Origin: Leptospirales bacterium
GTDB taxonomy: Bacteria; Spirochaetota; Leptospiria; Leptospirales; Leptonemataceae
NCBI GenBank assembly: GCA_016788865.1
Contig: JAEUSB010000069.1
Location: 51,477 to 115,476 of the forward strand
Length of the DNA stretch: 64,000 bases
Reading direction: 5' to 3'
How positions within the stretch are numbered: position 1 is the first letter of the stretch; the number at the start of each line of letters is the position of its first letter. Both the position numbers and the translations under genes were made by a program. The notes beneath the pieces were generated by a model. That model saw only the letters and a list, made by a program, of their open reading frames with translations, made no database searches and was not told where the DNA came from. This document shows positions 48,121 to 57,779 of this stretch, piece after piece.

Positions 48121-48248
48121 GTTTATCTAGTCGCATTTCTCGTCAATCGGCTTTCAGAAAAAAGTGCGTGGATGGAAAATCTTAATGTCGATCAATCTTG
48201 TCGTTAATAGTTGTTGTCTCCGGGTCGCATCGGAATTTCTCTGGTTCG

Positions 48249-49076
48249 ATGGCGTTCAAATTCAGGGAGAGAAGCGTTTTGCCAGGCTTCGGGTTGTCTT
48301 TGGGCATCACGCTCTTGTATATCGGCCTGATTGTACTCATCCCTCTCTCGGCCCTGATCTTGAAAACAGCCACGATGGGTTGGGGACCGTTCTGGGAAAC
48401 TGTCTCAGATGAGAGAGTGGTTGCTTCCTATAAGTTGAGCTTTGGCGTCTCTGCGATTGCAGCACTGATCAATGGTTTCTTTGGCGTGATCATTGCCTAC
48501 GTGCTGGTGCGCTACGAATTTCCTGGCAAGCGCATCCTCGACGCGCTTGTGGATATCCCGTTTGCTATGCCCACAGCGGTGTCGGGGATTGCACTGACAT
48601 CCGTCTATTCCGATTCCGGTGCGCTGGGATCGCTTTTTGCGAAGATCGGAATAAAAACTGCATATTCTCCAGTCGGTGTTTTTATCGCGCTCGTCTTCAT
48701 TGGACTTCCATTCGTAGTCAGAACGGTTCAACCAGTACTGACGGAGTTCAACACGGAACTCGAGGAAGCTGCCTCAAGCCTTGGAGCCAACCGCATTCAG
48801 ATTTTCCGTCGTGTAATCTTTCCAGAAATTCTGCCCTCCGTCATTATCGGTACGTCGCTGGCTTTTGCGAGGGCGGCCGGTGAATACGGGTCCGTTGTCT
48901 TCATTTCTGGCAACATGCCCTTCAAAACCGAAATCACTCCTCTATTAATTATTACCAAGCTGGAGCAATTTGACTACACCGGTGCAACAGCAATCGCTGT
49001 GGTGATGCTTGCTGTTTCGTTTAGCGTGCTTCTGCTAGTGAATGCAGTGCAATGGTGGAGCAGTCGGCGCGGTTGA
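48249..49076 (+). CDS. cysT: Sulfate ABC transporter permease CysT
   Basis: Membrane permease of the sulfate/thiosulfate ABC transporter, 275 aa. ATG 48249 is used; the frame extends to TTG 48198 with a poor match. Six TM helices; the EAA loop that docks the ATPase is [22 protein letters not shown]. Conserved [22 protein letters not shown] and [16 protein letters not shown] are typical of CysT/CysU. The stop is two bases before the ATG of cysW. Confidence 0.92.
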   Translation: MAFKFRERSVLPGFGLSLGITLLYIGLIVLIPLSALILKTATMGWGPFWETVSDERVVASYKLSFGVSAIAALINGFFGVIIAYVLVRYEFPGKRILDALVDIPFAMPTAVSGIALTSVYSDSGALGSLFAKIGIKTAYSPVGVFIALVFIGLPFVVRTVQPVLTEFNTELEEAASSLGANRIQIFRRVIFPEILPSVIIGTSLAFARAAGEYGSVVFISGNMPFKTEITPLLIITKLEQFDYTGATAIAVVMLAVSFSVLLLVNAVQWWSSRRG

Positions 49077-49078
49077 AT

Positions 49079-49930
49079 ATGCAAAACACTCGAGCAACTA
49101 TTTCAGATCCGTTGTATGTGCGCATCGCGCTCATTGCCGTTGTCCTGATCTTCTTTTCTTTTTTTCTGATTTTGCCACTGGCCACCGTATTTTACGAAGC
49201 ATTCGCGAAAGGCATTGCCGTTTACTTTGAATCGATCGTTGATCCAGCAGCTCTGGCAGCTATCAAGCTAACTTTCCTTGTGGCCGCAATTGCCGTGCCG
49301 CTTAACACTGCGTTTGGCCTTGCCGCCGCCTGGGTGATGAAATTTTCCTTTAAAGGCAAGAATCTGCTCATTTCCGTCATGGACCTGCCATTCTCCGTTT
49401 CTCCGGTAATCTCCGGGCTAATCTACGTGTTGATATTTGGTCTACAGGGTTGGTTTGGTGCATGGTTGCAGGACAATAACATCAAAGTAATCTTTGCCCT
49501 GCCGGGCCTGGTGCTGGCCACAATCTTTGTGACGTTTCCCTTTGTCGCTCGCGAGGTCATTGCACTTGTTGAGGCGCAGGGGAATGAAGAGGAACTGGCA
49601 GCGTTGTCGCTTGGAGCGTCCGGGTTCTCTATATTCTGGAGAATCACCATTCCTAACATCAAATGGGCATTGCTTTACGGCGTGATTCAATGTAATGCCA
49701 GGGCCATGGGTGAGTTTGGTGCCGTGTCAGTCGTTTCCGGTCATATTCGCGGACAGACCAATACGATTCCACTTCATGTTGAAATATTATTTAATGAGTA
49801 TAATTTTACCGCGTCGTTTGCCGTAGCATCCATCCTTGCTTTCCTGGGTGTCATTACGCTCATTCTAAAAACAGTATTTGAACGAAAGGCTGCGGCAGAA
49901 CGCAGACGCGCGTCGGGTGTAGTAGTATGA
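49079..49930 (+). CDS. cysW: Sulfate ABC transporter permease CysW
   Basis: Second permease subunit, 283 aa, forming the channel with CysT. ATG 49079 follows the cysT stop by two bases; ATG 49052, overlapping cysT, is an alternative. Segments [35 protein letters not shown] (EAA loop) and [22 protein letters not shown] match E. coli CysW closely. The stop overlaps the cysA start (ATGA). Confidence 0.93.
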   Translation: MQNTRATISDPLYVRIALIAVVLIFFSFFLILPLATVFYEAFAKGIAVYFESIVDPAALAAIKLTFLVAAIAVPLNTAFGLAAAWVMKFSFKGKNLLISVMDLPFSVSPVISGLIYVLIFGLQGWFGAWLQDNNIKVIFALPGLVLATIFVTFPFVAREVIALVEAQGNEEELAALSLGASGFSIFWRITIPNIKWALLYGVIQCNARAMGEFGAVSVVSGHIRGQTNTIPLHVEILFNEYNFTASFAVASILAFLGVITLILKTVFERKAAAERRRASGVVV

Positions 49931-50997
49931 AAATTGAAGTAAAGAACGTCAGTAAGAAATTCGGCCAGTTTGATGCGCTGCGCGATGTAAGCATCATTGT
50001 GCCATCGGGAGAACTGGTTTCGCTCCTGGGGCCTTCTGGCTGCGGAAAGACAACACTTCTCCGGATTGTTGCAGGCCTTGAGGTTTTGGACTCTGGGAAT
50101 ATCTTCTTCGATGATCAGGATGCGTCACTCAAATCGGTGCGCGATCGACAGGTGGGCTTTGTCTTCCAGCACTATGCACTATTTCGCCATATGACGGTGT
50201 TTGAGAATGTTGCCTTTGGTTTGAAAGTCCGCCCGCGGAAGCGCCGACCCGATGCACACGTTATTGAAAAGAAAGTTCGCGAACTCTTGCAGCTGGTGCA
50301 GCTTGAACCTCTCTCGGGCCGCTTCCCGGACCAGCTGTCTGGCGGGCAAAGGCAGCGCGTTGCTCTGGCCCGGGCACTCGCTGTCGAGCCAAGCGTGCTG
50401 TTGCTAGACGAACCGTTTGGCGCGCTTGATGCAAGCGTTAGACGGGAACTCAGACGTTGGTTGCGTCGCTTGCATGACGAAATCAAAGTCACAAGTCTGT
50501 TTGTAACTCACGATCAGGACGAAGCACTTGAAGTCTCAGATCGCGTAATTGTAATGAATAAGGGACGCGTTGAGCAGGAGGGAACTCCCGCAGAAGTGTA
50601 CACGAGGCCCTCAAGTCCGTTCGTATTTGATTTCCTTGGAAATGTGAATCTGTTTCGCGGGCGAGTTGAGAAAGGAAAGGTCCGTGTGGGATCGGCAGAT
50701 CTTGAAGCACCGGGCGATGCTGCGTCGCAAGAAAATCGTGATGCGCTTGTCTATGTGCGGCCGCATGAACTTGATATTCACAAGGATGCAACCTCCAATA
50801 CTATGTTTGAGGGCGTCATCCACTACGCGAACTCCGCTGGACCGACAGTGCGCGTCGAAGTTAAGCGCGATGATGGGCAGCTACTGGAAGTCGAGCTATC
50901 GCGGGATCATTTTACGCGAATGGGCCTTGTGCGTGGAGACCGCGTGTTTGTAAGCGCACGGGAATCGTCCGTGTTTGTAGACGATTACGCGATCTAG
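49927..50997 (+). CDS. cysA: Sulfate ABC transporter ATP-binding protein CysA
   Basis: ATPase subunit of 356 aa. Walker [11 protein letters not shown]-loop F-Q-H-Y-A-L-F, signature [12 protein letters not shown], Walker [12 protein letters not shown], and the His switch V-T-H-D-Q. A C-terminal TOBE-like domain (about 260-355) contains V-R-P-H-E-L-D and V-R-V-E-V-K-R, as in CysA of other bacteria. Start overlaps cysW stop by 4 nt. Last gene of the cysTWA operon. Confidence 0.94.
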   Translation: MKIEVKNVSKKFGQFDALRDVSIIVPSGELVSLLGPSGCGKTTLLRIVAGLEVLDSGNIFFDDQDASLKSVRDRQVGFVFQHYALFRHMTVFENVAFGLKVRPRKRRPDAHVIEKKVRELLQLVQLEPLSGRFPDQLSGGQRQRVALARALAVEPSVLLLDEPFGALDASVRRELRRWLRRLHDEIKVTSLFVTHDQDEALEVSDRVIVMNKGRVEQEGTPAEVYTRPSSPFVFDFLGNVNLFRGRVEKGKVRVGSADLEAPGDAASQENRDALVYVRPHELDIHKDATSNTMFEGVIHYANSAGPTVRVEVKRDDGQLLEVELSRDHFTRMGLVRGDRVFVSARESSVFVDDYAI

Positions 50998-51136
50998 CCT
51001 GCGGCAGACGCCTGCGTAGCTGTTGTCGCCGAAATGAACCGCTTGACCTGATCTAGCACTCTGAACGCTTCCGTTCCCAGTGGGCCGACTCAGGTCCCCC
51101 AACCCTCACGGTCCATCTTCTGCGGGAACTTATTGA

Positions 51137-51171
51137 CGAATTGCGGCGTCTGATCTCAAATCGCAAATTCG
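51137..51171. repeat. Inverted repeat upstream of the ankyrin-repeat protein
   Basis: CGAATTGCG (51137-51145) and CGCAAATTCG (51162-51171) are complementary apart from one bulged A, separated by 16 nt. It lies 36 nt before the ATG at 51208. It could be a regulatory site or an mRNA hairpin; no T-run follows, so it is not a terminator. Confidence 0.35.
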
Positions 51172-51207
51172 AAGCGAGTTCAGCATTTTAACAGAGAGAA
51201 CAGGGAC

Positions 51208-52848
51208 ATGAAATTGCAGCATACCAATCCACTGATCCATATTGCGAGGCTGATCTCAGCACTAACACTCCTGACCTGTGTTGCGCTTCAGGCGCAGGAT
51301 ATCAGGGGGATGGTCAGTAAGAGGGAAATCTCGATTCGCGAGACCCCCAATAACTTCAGTGATGGGTCTTATTTTACTCGGTATGCGGTAGGAGCAGCCC
51401 TGCCGGATGGAGGGACAGTTCTTGCCTGGAACAGTGGCTCCAGACTCCACGTGCGTCAAATTGATTCGGAAAATCGGACAGTTACAAGCTTCTATTTGGA
51501 TAATCTGTTCCTCGCGGACTTGCGAATTTTTGAAGGTTCAACTCTGCACATCCTCGCGTTTGTAAACAGGGATGGCGATCTTTCATACCGGTCGGACAAG
51601 GAGTTGTTCTATATCCGCACGGATCTCACGGGAAAGATCCTGCTCAAGAGGAGTATTGTGGGGGGCCAGGGAATTGGGCCTTTGAAGATCTGGCATTGTT
51701 ACTCGCCGACCGGTTCACGTATAGAATACAATGGAAAAAACTACGCGATCTTTACCACCATTAGCCGCAATTTTGCCGCGACCACCGGTGAGAGGGAAAA
51801 CATCCACGAAGGCGATCTTTATGTAGTTCTCGATAAGCAGGGCAATGTTCTTGCGGATCTGACGCAGGAATGGAGCGCCTCGCATAGCAACATGCTCAAG
51901 CTCGCAAAGACAGGTGACGGACGGTTCTTTACTATGACCAGCGCGGACGGCTTTCCCTTTGGATTATATATGATTGATCGGGCGAGATACTGGAAGGGCG
52001 GAACTCGCGTGGTTTGGCCGGACTTTGCGAGCGAAGATGAACTGAAGCGAATGAGTGAAACCAATTATCTTACAGTGGGTGCGGGATACCTTGATGCTTT
52101 CTTTCCAATCGAATCAAACGCCTTTATAATGCTCAGTCGAACCAGTACACAATTACCTCTGCAAACGCGTCAGAACCCGAATCAATTGCCGACTAACGTC
52201 CTGGTTGCAAAACTGGGAAAAGACCTGAGTACGCTCAAAAAAGTCTGGCTCACGTCAGGCGCGGCGGACACAAAAACTGCATTCGCGCACAGTTTACCCG
52301 GAAACAAGGTGCTGGTAGCCTGGTCCAAAACCACTTACGACGCGTCTGAACCGACAATGGCTATTCTAGATCCAGGGTTGAATATTGTTTCCGGGCCTAC
52401 CCCGGTTCGCACTGCTTTGATTGACGGTTACTCCGTGCCATTCAGCTATCCCAATGGAGATGTTGCCTGGGTCACATGTCCCGAAGGCGGCTCGACCCTC
52501 ATACTGAACCGGTTTTCGACTGCCGGCAAGGCGTCGGCTCCTGGGAAGGATTTGCTCAGGGGAATTCAGGCAAAGGATACAACGAAAGCGCTCGACGCAC
52601 TTTCGCGCGGCGCAGATCCAAATGCAAGCGAACGGAATTGGTCTGCACTGCTGCTTGCGGTTTACTACGACAATCTGGACGTTGTCCAGGCACTGGTGAA
52701 CAAGGGTGCAAGCACCACCTTTGAAGTAGACGGATACAATGCACTGGCCCTTGCAGATGCATACCAACGCGCAAAGATTGCAGAATTTCTGCGGGCGCAG
52801 GGTGCCGTTGCGAGCCGCAGCATCCGTGGCACAAAGCCCAGGCCGTAA
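51208..52848 (+). CDS. Secreted protein with C-terminal ankyrin repeats
   Basis: Exported protein of 546 aa. The signal peptide includes I-S-A-L-T-L-L-T-C-V-A-L-Q-A-Q. Residues about 30-440 look like a beta-propeller or similar beta-rich domain, with blade-like pieces such as D-G-G-T-V-L-A-W-N-S-G-S-R-L-H-V-R-Q-I and G-D-L-Y-V-V-L-D-K-Q-G-N-V. The last ~90 residues hold about three ankyrin repeats: L-L-R-G-I-Q-A-K-D-T-T-K-A-L-D-A-L-S-R-G, W-S-A-L-L-L-A-V-Y-Y and V-Q-A-L-V-N-K-G-A-S. The combination is uncommon, and a binding role at the cell surface is plausible. Ribosome-binding site CAGGGAC. Confidence 0.78.
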   Translation: MKLQHTNPLIHIARLISALTLLTCVALQAQDIRGMVSKREISIRETPNNFSDGSYFTRYAVGAALPDGGTVLAWNSGSRLHVRQIDSENRTVTSFYLDNLFLADLRIFEGSTLHILAFVNRDGDLSYRSDKELFYIRTDLTGKILLKRSIVGGQGIGPLKIWHCYSPTGSRIEYNGKNYAIFTTISRNFAATTGERENIHEGDLYVVLDKQGNVLADLTQEWSASHSNMLKLAKTGDGRFFTMTSADGFPFGLYMIDRARYWKGGTRVVWPDFASEDELKRMSETNYLTVGAGYLDAFFPIESNAFIMLSRTSTQLPLQTRQNPNQLPTNVLVAKLGKDLSTLKKVWLTSGAADTKTAFAHSLPGNKVLVAWSKTTYDASEPTMAILDPGLNIVSGPTPVRTALIDGYSVPFSYPNGDVAWVTCPEGGSTLILNRFSTAGKASAPGKDLLRGIQAKDTTKALDALSRGADPNASERNWSALLLAVYYDNLDVVQALVNKGASTTFEVDGYNALALADAYQRAKIAEFLRAQGAVASRSIRGTKPRP

Positions 52849-52871
52849 GCCTGAGATTTATCACCTGGTGG

Positions 52872-55451
52872 TTAGCCCGCAGCTTTGCGTTCAAGTATTT
52901 CGCGAAGCTTTCTGGCAGATTCGTTTTGCGGATCCAGGGCCAGTGATTCCTGGACCAGTTTCTCCGCCCTCGACTGTTCGCCAAGCATGCGATACGAATC
53001 AGCAAGGTTCACCAGGTTCTTCACCTGCGATGGCTCTCGCAACCGAACTGCCTCGCCAAAGTCAGCAGCACGCTTGTAGTCGCCGGCCATCTTGTGAAAG
53101 TAAGATGCAAAGTAGAGCCCATCAATATCCGCGGGGTTTTTCCAGGCATAGGCATCTGCAAACGTTGCTGCCTCTGTAAAGTTTTTGAGCCTTGCGTGTA
53201 CCTGCGAAATTTCGCGCAACGCTTCAACGTGCTCTGCATCAAACGAAAGCACACTCCTGTAGTGTGCGATGGCTTCCTGTAAACGACCGGCGCCTGCTTC
53301 ATCCCGTGCGGTTCGAAGGCTTGCTGACAGTTCCTGATTCTCGCCGGAGTTCAGCAGCGGTTCATCTTCCTTATAACCAATCCGCATTAGAGTCAGGTCA
53401 TCGATTACTTCGCCTGAATGCTGGATGCAGTCGTATGTTCGCTTGATATCACCCTGCGCTTGTTCAATTTGTCGCAGGAAGAGATTTTCGTCTTCATTGA
53501 TGAGTCGCTGGCCCTTTTCGTCCACGGAAAGCGCAAGGTCGTCGCGTCCGTCTGATCCAAGGAATAGTACGTCTCCGGGCTTCATCTGGAAGGTCTTAAC
53601 AGACAGGTTTCCTTCCAGACCGTAGATTCCAATTTTACGGAGGAGTAGCTCGTTCTCAGCAAAGCTTGCGCGACCGTCGCGGTAGAGCGCGATCCACGGA
53701 TGTTCTGCATTGATATAGTAAATCAATCCGGTTTCTTCATCTGCAAGGCCAAGAACTGCGGAAATCAGCATGGTTCCATCGAAAGAGACAAAGACGTTCT
53801 GTAGTTCTAGAAAGCATTCCTTAAGCCAGCGTTCAGGGAAACGATTCCTGGCACCCGTTGCGTTCTGGGTCCGCGTAACGACCGATTTAAATACGGTTCC
53901 CAGCACCAGGGCGCCGCTGGCGCCTTGCATGGACTTACCCATTGCGTCCCCGTTCAAGAATGCAATGTAGTTCCGGCCGGAAAGCTCAATGTTGTGGGCT
54001 GTTACAATGTCCCCGCCAATTTCTGCATCCCATTTCTTGAAACGAAACTTCTTCTTCTGGCTAATCAACGTTTCCACGTTAAAGTGTTTGCTTCGAACTG
54101 TAGATCCATTCAAAGGCGCAATTAAGAGCGAGGTCAGAAAGTAATCCCCGTCCTGTTGAATCTTCAGTGTATGGACGGTGTCCAGACTGTCTTTGAGCTC
54201 GCGGGTCCTGTCTTCAACCTTTCGCTCCAGGCTTTCATTCAGTTCTTCCACTGCATTGTGAACACGCATGAAGCGGTTGGCTAGAATGAGCGCGATTCCG
54301 ATAATGAAGACGGAAAAGCCATATTTTGTGAGCGTAATTCCCGAATTCCAGAATGCTGAATCCAGGATGTCGAACACCGCGCAGATCAGGAAGGCCGCAA
54401 ATCCAGCGAGCAATCTCCAGGCATCGCGATTTCTTGACCTTTGCGCGCGGATCATCTGGTAGAGGCCGTATGGAAAATGGAGCAGCATGCTTAGCTGCCA
54501 GACCCTGAGTAGAAGCTCTGCCAGGTGCATGGGCAGGAATGCGGTCACTGTGGTCAATACTACGCCATAGACACCGAATGCTTTGGAGATCTTTGTGATC
54601 TGTTGGCGAAACAGAGCATCAAAGAAGAAGATCATGAGAGGGCCCAGAACATACAGGACCATCAGTTCTATGCGCTGGATAAGGCGAGTATCAATGGGAA
54701 GTTCAAATACGGCACCCTGTCGCGTCATTAAATACGCAAACAACAAGATTGCAAACAGCGCGTAGTACAGGTTGTAAGTGTCCTGGCGCCGCTTGTAGAA
54801 GAGCAAAAGGTGATACAACCCAACAAACAGGTAAAGAAAGATCAGAATCAGACCTATGCGGTCCTGGTTTGAGTATGCCAGCTCTTGAAACGGGCCCACC
54901 ACGTATCCGCGGGAGGCGTAGAAACCGGTATGATCATAGCGCGGATCCCCATGTATCTTGAAGACGATTTGGTTTGTCCCGGTATGAAGCTGGCTATGAT
55001 CTATTTCGTAAGTTACGTCCCGCACGGTTCGATGAAACGTTATGCGATCACCTTCGACCTGGCCTTCCTTAGCAACCAACGTGCCGTTGACATAAATTTC
55101 AAATGCCTCGCCAATTTCACGGAGTGAGATGCCGGGTTGTCTGGATCCTTCGACCAGATCTGCCGGAGCCTGAAAGTAGGAGGCAAACGTATACGTAGCA
55201 AATGACTGCCCTGTGCTTTGTGGGTCCAGTTTGTTTATCCACACAGGGAAGGACTCCAGCTTTTTCCAGTCAGTGCTGGCCAGAAGTTCCCCGGGATCTT
55301 TGCCAAAGACATCAGAGTCAAAGCCGCGACGATATAGCCACGTGACGCAAACTGTTTCGTTGGGTTTGCAGAGTTCTGTCAACTCGACGGTGGGATTTGC
55401 CAGCAGCGGTGCGGCGCTGAGCAAACCCAGCACTAGAATTCGAAGGCGCAT
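52872..55451 (-). CDS. 7TM-DISM receptor with SpoIIE-type PP2C phosphatase and TPR domains
   Basis: Signalling protein of 859 aa. Signal peptide, extracytoplasmic DISMED-type domain (about 25-185), seven TM helices (about 195-400), coiled coil (E-E-L-N-E-S-L-E-R-K-V-E-D-R-T-R-E), SpoIIE/RsbU-type Ser/Thr phosphatase (about 450-690) and TPR repeats (about 705-855: E-A-G-A-G-R-L-Q-E-A-I-A-H-Y-R-S-V-L onward). Phosphatase Asp residues appear in E-I-G-G-D-I-V, L-N-G-D-A-M-G-K, L-G-S-D-G-R-D-D-L and D-D-L-T-L-M. It would dephosphorylate an anti-anti-sigma-type or similar partner; none is encoded nearby. Spirochaetes of this group commonly have such receptors. Confidence 0.9.
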   Translation of the reverse strand: MRLRILVLGLLSAAPLLANPTVELTELCKPNETVCVTWLYRRGFDSDVFGKDPGELLASTDWKKLESFPVWINKLDPQSTGQSFATYTFASYFQAPADLVEGSRQPGISLREIGEAFEIYVNGTLVAKEGQVEGDRITFHRTVRDVTYEIDHSQLHTGTNQIVFKIHGDPRYDHTGFYASRGYVVGPFQELAYSNQDRIGLILIFLYLFVGLYHLLLFYKRRQDTYNLYYALFAILLFAYLMTRQGAVFELPIDTRLIQRIELMVLYVLGPLMIFFFDALFRQQITKISKAFGVYGVVLTTVTAFLPMHLAELLLRVWQLSMLLHFPYGLYQMIRAQRSRNRDAWRLLAGFAAFLICAVFDILDSAFWNSGITLTKYGFSVFIIGIALILANRFMRVHNAVEELNESLERKVEDRTRELKDSLDTVHTLKIQQDGDYFLTSLLIAPLNGSTVRSKHFNVETLISQKKKFRFKKWDAEIGGDIVTAHNIELSGRNYIAFLNGDAMGKSMQGASGALVLGTVFKSVVTRTQNATGARNRFPERWLKECFLELQNVFVSFDGTMLISAVLGLADEETGLIYYINAEHPWIALYRDGRASFAENELLLRKIGIYGLEGNLSVKTFQMKPGDVLFLGSDGRDDLALSVDEKGQRLINEDENLFLRQIEQAQGDIKRTYDCIQHSGEVIDDLTLMRIGYKEDEPLLNSGENQELSASLRTARDEAGAGRLQEAIAHYRSVLSFDAEHVEALREISQVHARLKNFTEAATFADAYAWKNPADIDGLYFASYFHKMAGDYKRAADFGEAVRLREPSQVKNLVNLADSYRMLGEQSRAEKLVQESLALDPQNESARKLREILERKAAG

Positions 55452-55454
55452 AGA

Positions 55455-55598
55455 CTACTTCTTCTTGCGAAACCAGCTCATCACTTTTTCGCTCCACTCG
55501 TTTACGCTAAAGATGAACGACGCAATGATTACAAGAAGAAAGAATACACCGAGACCAATCCATATTAAGAGTTCCCCGGTGCTGACTGCTGAATCCAT
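55455..55598 (-). CDS. 47-aa single-TM membrane protein after the FNR gene
   Basis: Small protein with sequence M-D-S-A-V-S-T-G-E-L-L-I-W-I-G-L-G-V-F-F, continuing through one TM helix to W-F-R-K-K-K at the end. It has an excellent AGGAG seven bases before the ATG, which overlaps the stop of the FNR gene (TAGGAG). The basic C-terminus would be cytoplasmic. It lies between the sulfate-assimilation operon and the 7TM-DISM gene, three bases upstream of the latter. Translation is well supported by the ribosome-binding site; the function may be to anchor a soluble partner such as FNR. Confidence 0.72.
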   Translation of the reverse strand: MDSAVSTGELLIWIGLGVFFLLVIIASFIFSVNEWSEKVMSWFRKKK

Positions 55599-55607
55599 TT
55601 CTATCTC

Positions 55608-56489
55608 CTAGTATACCTCAACGATCCATTTGCCGTCTTTTTTGTATTCAAGTTTTCGTTTTTCCCATTCGTCTGCGCCGAGGTGTGCCCGGAAGACATC
55701 CTCGATTCCGCGTTCCATTCCCTTTAAGCCGCAAATGTAGAAACAGAAGTTCCCCGATTCCATCAAATTTGCGATTTCTGAAAAGTTTTCCTGGATTCGG
55801 TGCTGGACGTAGACGCGGGAGCCGTCCGGATTCTGCTGTTCCCGTGAGATTGCTGTTATCAACTTACATTTGCCTGCATCAGAAAGAACTTGTAGTTCCG
55901 AGTTGAGATCATTGCAATAGAGGAGCTCGGATTTGAACTTGGCTCCGAAAATGAGAATGATCTGACCCTTCCAGGGCTCCTGGCGCTCACGGAAGATGTA
56001 GTCGAGAAAGGCCTTAAAGGGTGCAATGCCTGTTCCTGTCGCAACGAAGATGAGGTTAGCACTGTCATCCTTTGGAAGTAGGAAGTGAATGCCAACCGGG
56101 CCTGTAACCAGCACCGGATCGCCTGCTCGTAAATCGCAAAGATAGTTGGATGCGACTCCCAAATACTTTGTTCCGTCTTCCTTCTGTTCAATAAGACGTT
56201 TGACGCAGAGCGATGCGGTCTCCGGAAATCCCGGATCTCCGTTTCGTGATGAGGCAACCGAATACAACCTGAGTTTGTGTGGTTTGCCGCCGGGCTGCGT
56301 GCCGGGTGGGAGGACGCCGATGGATTGTCCTTCGCGATAGAGCAGGTTGCTGCCCTTGAGGTCTATGACCAGATGTTTGACTTCTTCTTCCGCATTCGTA
56401 ATGCTTACGGTTGTAAGAACCTTAGTAGAAAAAGGCTCGGAAGGCTTGTAGGTTGTGCCAGTTGCGAGCGCCTCTTTTTCGATCTTCAT
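55608..56489 (-). CDS. fnr: Ferredoxin-NADP+ reductase, plastid type
   Basis: Flavoenzyme transferring electrons between NADPH and ferredoxin, 293 aa. ATG 56489 begins M-K-I-E-K-E-A-L-A-T-G; the frame extends to 56579 inside cysN. Plastid-type signatures: G-Q-S-I-G-V-L-P, R-L-Y-S-V-A-S-S (FAD), C-V-K-R-L, S-N-Y-L-C-D-L-R-A-G-D, G-T-G-I-A-P-F (NADPH), C-G-L-K-G-M-E, and the C-terminal Tyr (V-E-V-Y) that stacks on the flavin. Leptospira is known for this plant-like FNR. It follows cysN, suggesting it supplies reduced ferredoxin for sulfite reduction. Confidence 0.92.
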   Translation of the reverse strand: MKIEKEALATGTTYKPSEPFSTKVLTTVSITNAEEEVKHLVIDLKGSNLLYREGQSIGVLPPGTQPGGKPHKLRLYSVASSRNGDPGFPETASLCVKRLIEQKEDGTKYLGVASNYLCDLRAGDPVLVTGPVGIHFLLPKDDSANLIFVATGTGIAPFKAFLDYIFRERQEPWKGQIILIFGAKFKSELLYCNDLNSELQVLSDAGKCKLITAISREQQNPDGSRVYVQHRIQENFSEIANLMESGNFCFYICGLKGMERGIEDVFRAHLGADEWEKRKLEYKKDGKWIVEVY

Positions 56490-56535
56490 TCTAAGAGGCA
56501 GTATCAGGAGCCGGTCGGAGATAGTCGAGAGAGAA

Positions 56536-57759
56536 TCAGATCTCGATGACGCCTGCCCCGGCAGTCTGGTTGGCTTCATCGATCAAGATGAAGCACCCTG
56601 TCCACCGGTTCTTTCCGTACGCGTCGCAGTGGATAGGTTTGGCCAGTTTGATGCGCACGCGGCCAATGTCGTTCATTCCCAGCTCTTCCGTTTCCGCCTT
56701 GGCCATGGTGCCCATATTCACGCGATATTCCACGCTCTGGATCGCGCATTTCAGGAAGTTTGTAGTATGGCGCATGGTGTATTTGCTGCCCGGCCGCAGT
56801 GGCTTTGCGTCCATCCAACAAATGTGTGCAACAATCGTATCGAGAGTTTCCGGCTCTTCGCCGCCGGCAATAAGGGTTCCCCGAGCAATGTCTATGTTGT
56901 CTTCTATTTGAACTGAAATGGATTGAGGCGCGGTTGCCTGTTCGATCTCGTCATCGAAGATTCTGATGTTCTTGATTCGCGTGGTTCCACCGGGAAATAA
57001 CGAAACGGTATCACCGCGACGAATGGTTCCGGAAGCAATCTGTCCCGCAAAGTAACGATCCATAGCCCCATCGCGAGGCAGAACCACCATCTGAACGGGC
57101 ATGCGAAACGGAACCGTAGATTTTGCTTCTTCAATATTAACAGTTTCTAAGTGCTCGAGCAGACATGGACCTTTGTAGTAGGGCATGTTCTTTGAAGGAT
57201 CTACAACGTTCTCTCCGGCCAGGGCTGAAACCGGAATAAACTGGATGTCCCGAAGGGAGAAATCCATAGAGAGGCCAAGGAATTCCTGCCGAATCGCATT
57301 GAACTTGTTCTCATCATACCCGATGAGGTCCATTTTATTTACGCAGACCACGAAGTGGCTGATGCCCAGGAGCGATCCCACGGCAGCGTGACGACGAGTT
57401 TGTTCTGTTATTCCGAGTCTTGCATCTACGAGCAGGATCATTAGATCTGCCGTGGAAGCTCCCGTGACCATATTGCGTGTGTATTGTACGTGACCTGGGC
57501 AATCTGCGATGATGAATTTGCGTCTGGCTGTTGCGAAGTATTTGTACGCAACGTCGATTGTGATTCCTTGTTCCCGCTCTGCTTTGAGGCCGTCAGTCAG
57601 AAGAGCCAGGTTGAAATCGGTTCCGCCCTTCTGGCTGGCCTTCTCAATATTTTCAACCAGGTCTTTCTGAAGCGAGTTAGAATCGTAGAGTAGACGACCT
57701 ATGAGCGTACTTTTCCCATCGTCGACGTTTCCGGCTGCTATAAATCTTAGAATTTCCAT
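56536..57759 (-). CDS. cysN: Sulfate adenylyltransferase subunit 1 (GTPase)
   Basis: GTPase subunit of ATP sulfurylase that drives APS formation, 407 aa. Translation-factor GTPase motifs: G-N-V-D-D-G-K-S-T (P-loop), the D-x-x-G switch as A-D-C-P-G-H, and N-K-M-D. The effector region is E-R-E-Q-G-I-T-I-D-V-A-Y-K-Y-F, as in CysN. Domain 2/3 lacks a C-terminal APS kinase, so no CysNC fusion. It follows cysD by 20 nt and ends 46 nt before the FNR start. Paired with an APS-type reductase on the other strand, this route needs no APS kinase. Confidence 0.94.
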   Translation of the reverse strand: MEILRFIAAGNVDDGKSTLIGRLLYDSNSLQKDLVENIEKASQKGGTDFNLALLTDGLKAEREQGITIDVAYKYFATARRKFIIADCPGHVQYTRNMVTGASTADLMILLVDARLGITEQTRRHAAVGSLLGISHFVVCVNKMDLIGYDENKFNAIRQEFLGLSMDFSLRDIQFIPVSALAGENVVDPSKNMPYYKGPCLLEHLETVNIEEAKSTVPFRMPVQMVVLPRDGAMDRYFAGQIASGTIRRGDTVSLFPGGTTRIKNIRIFDDEIEQATAPQSISVQIEDNIDIARGTLIAGGEEPETLDTIVAHICWMDAKPLRPGSKYTMRHTTNFLKCAIQSVEYRVNMGTMAKAETEELGMNDIGRVRIKLAKPIHCDAYGKNRWTGCFILIDEANQTAGAGVIEI

Positions 57760-57779
57760 ATGATTCCCGATCTGCCGGT

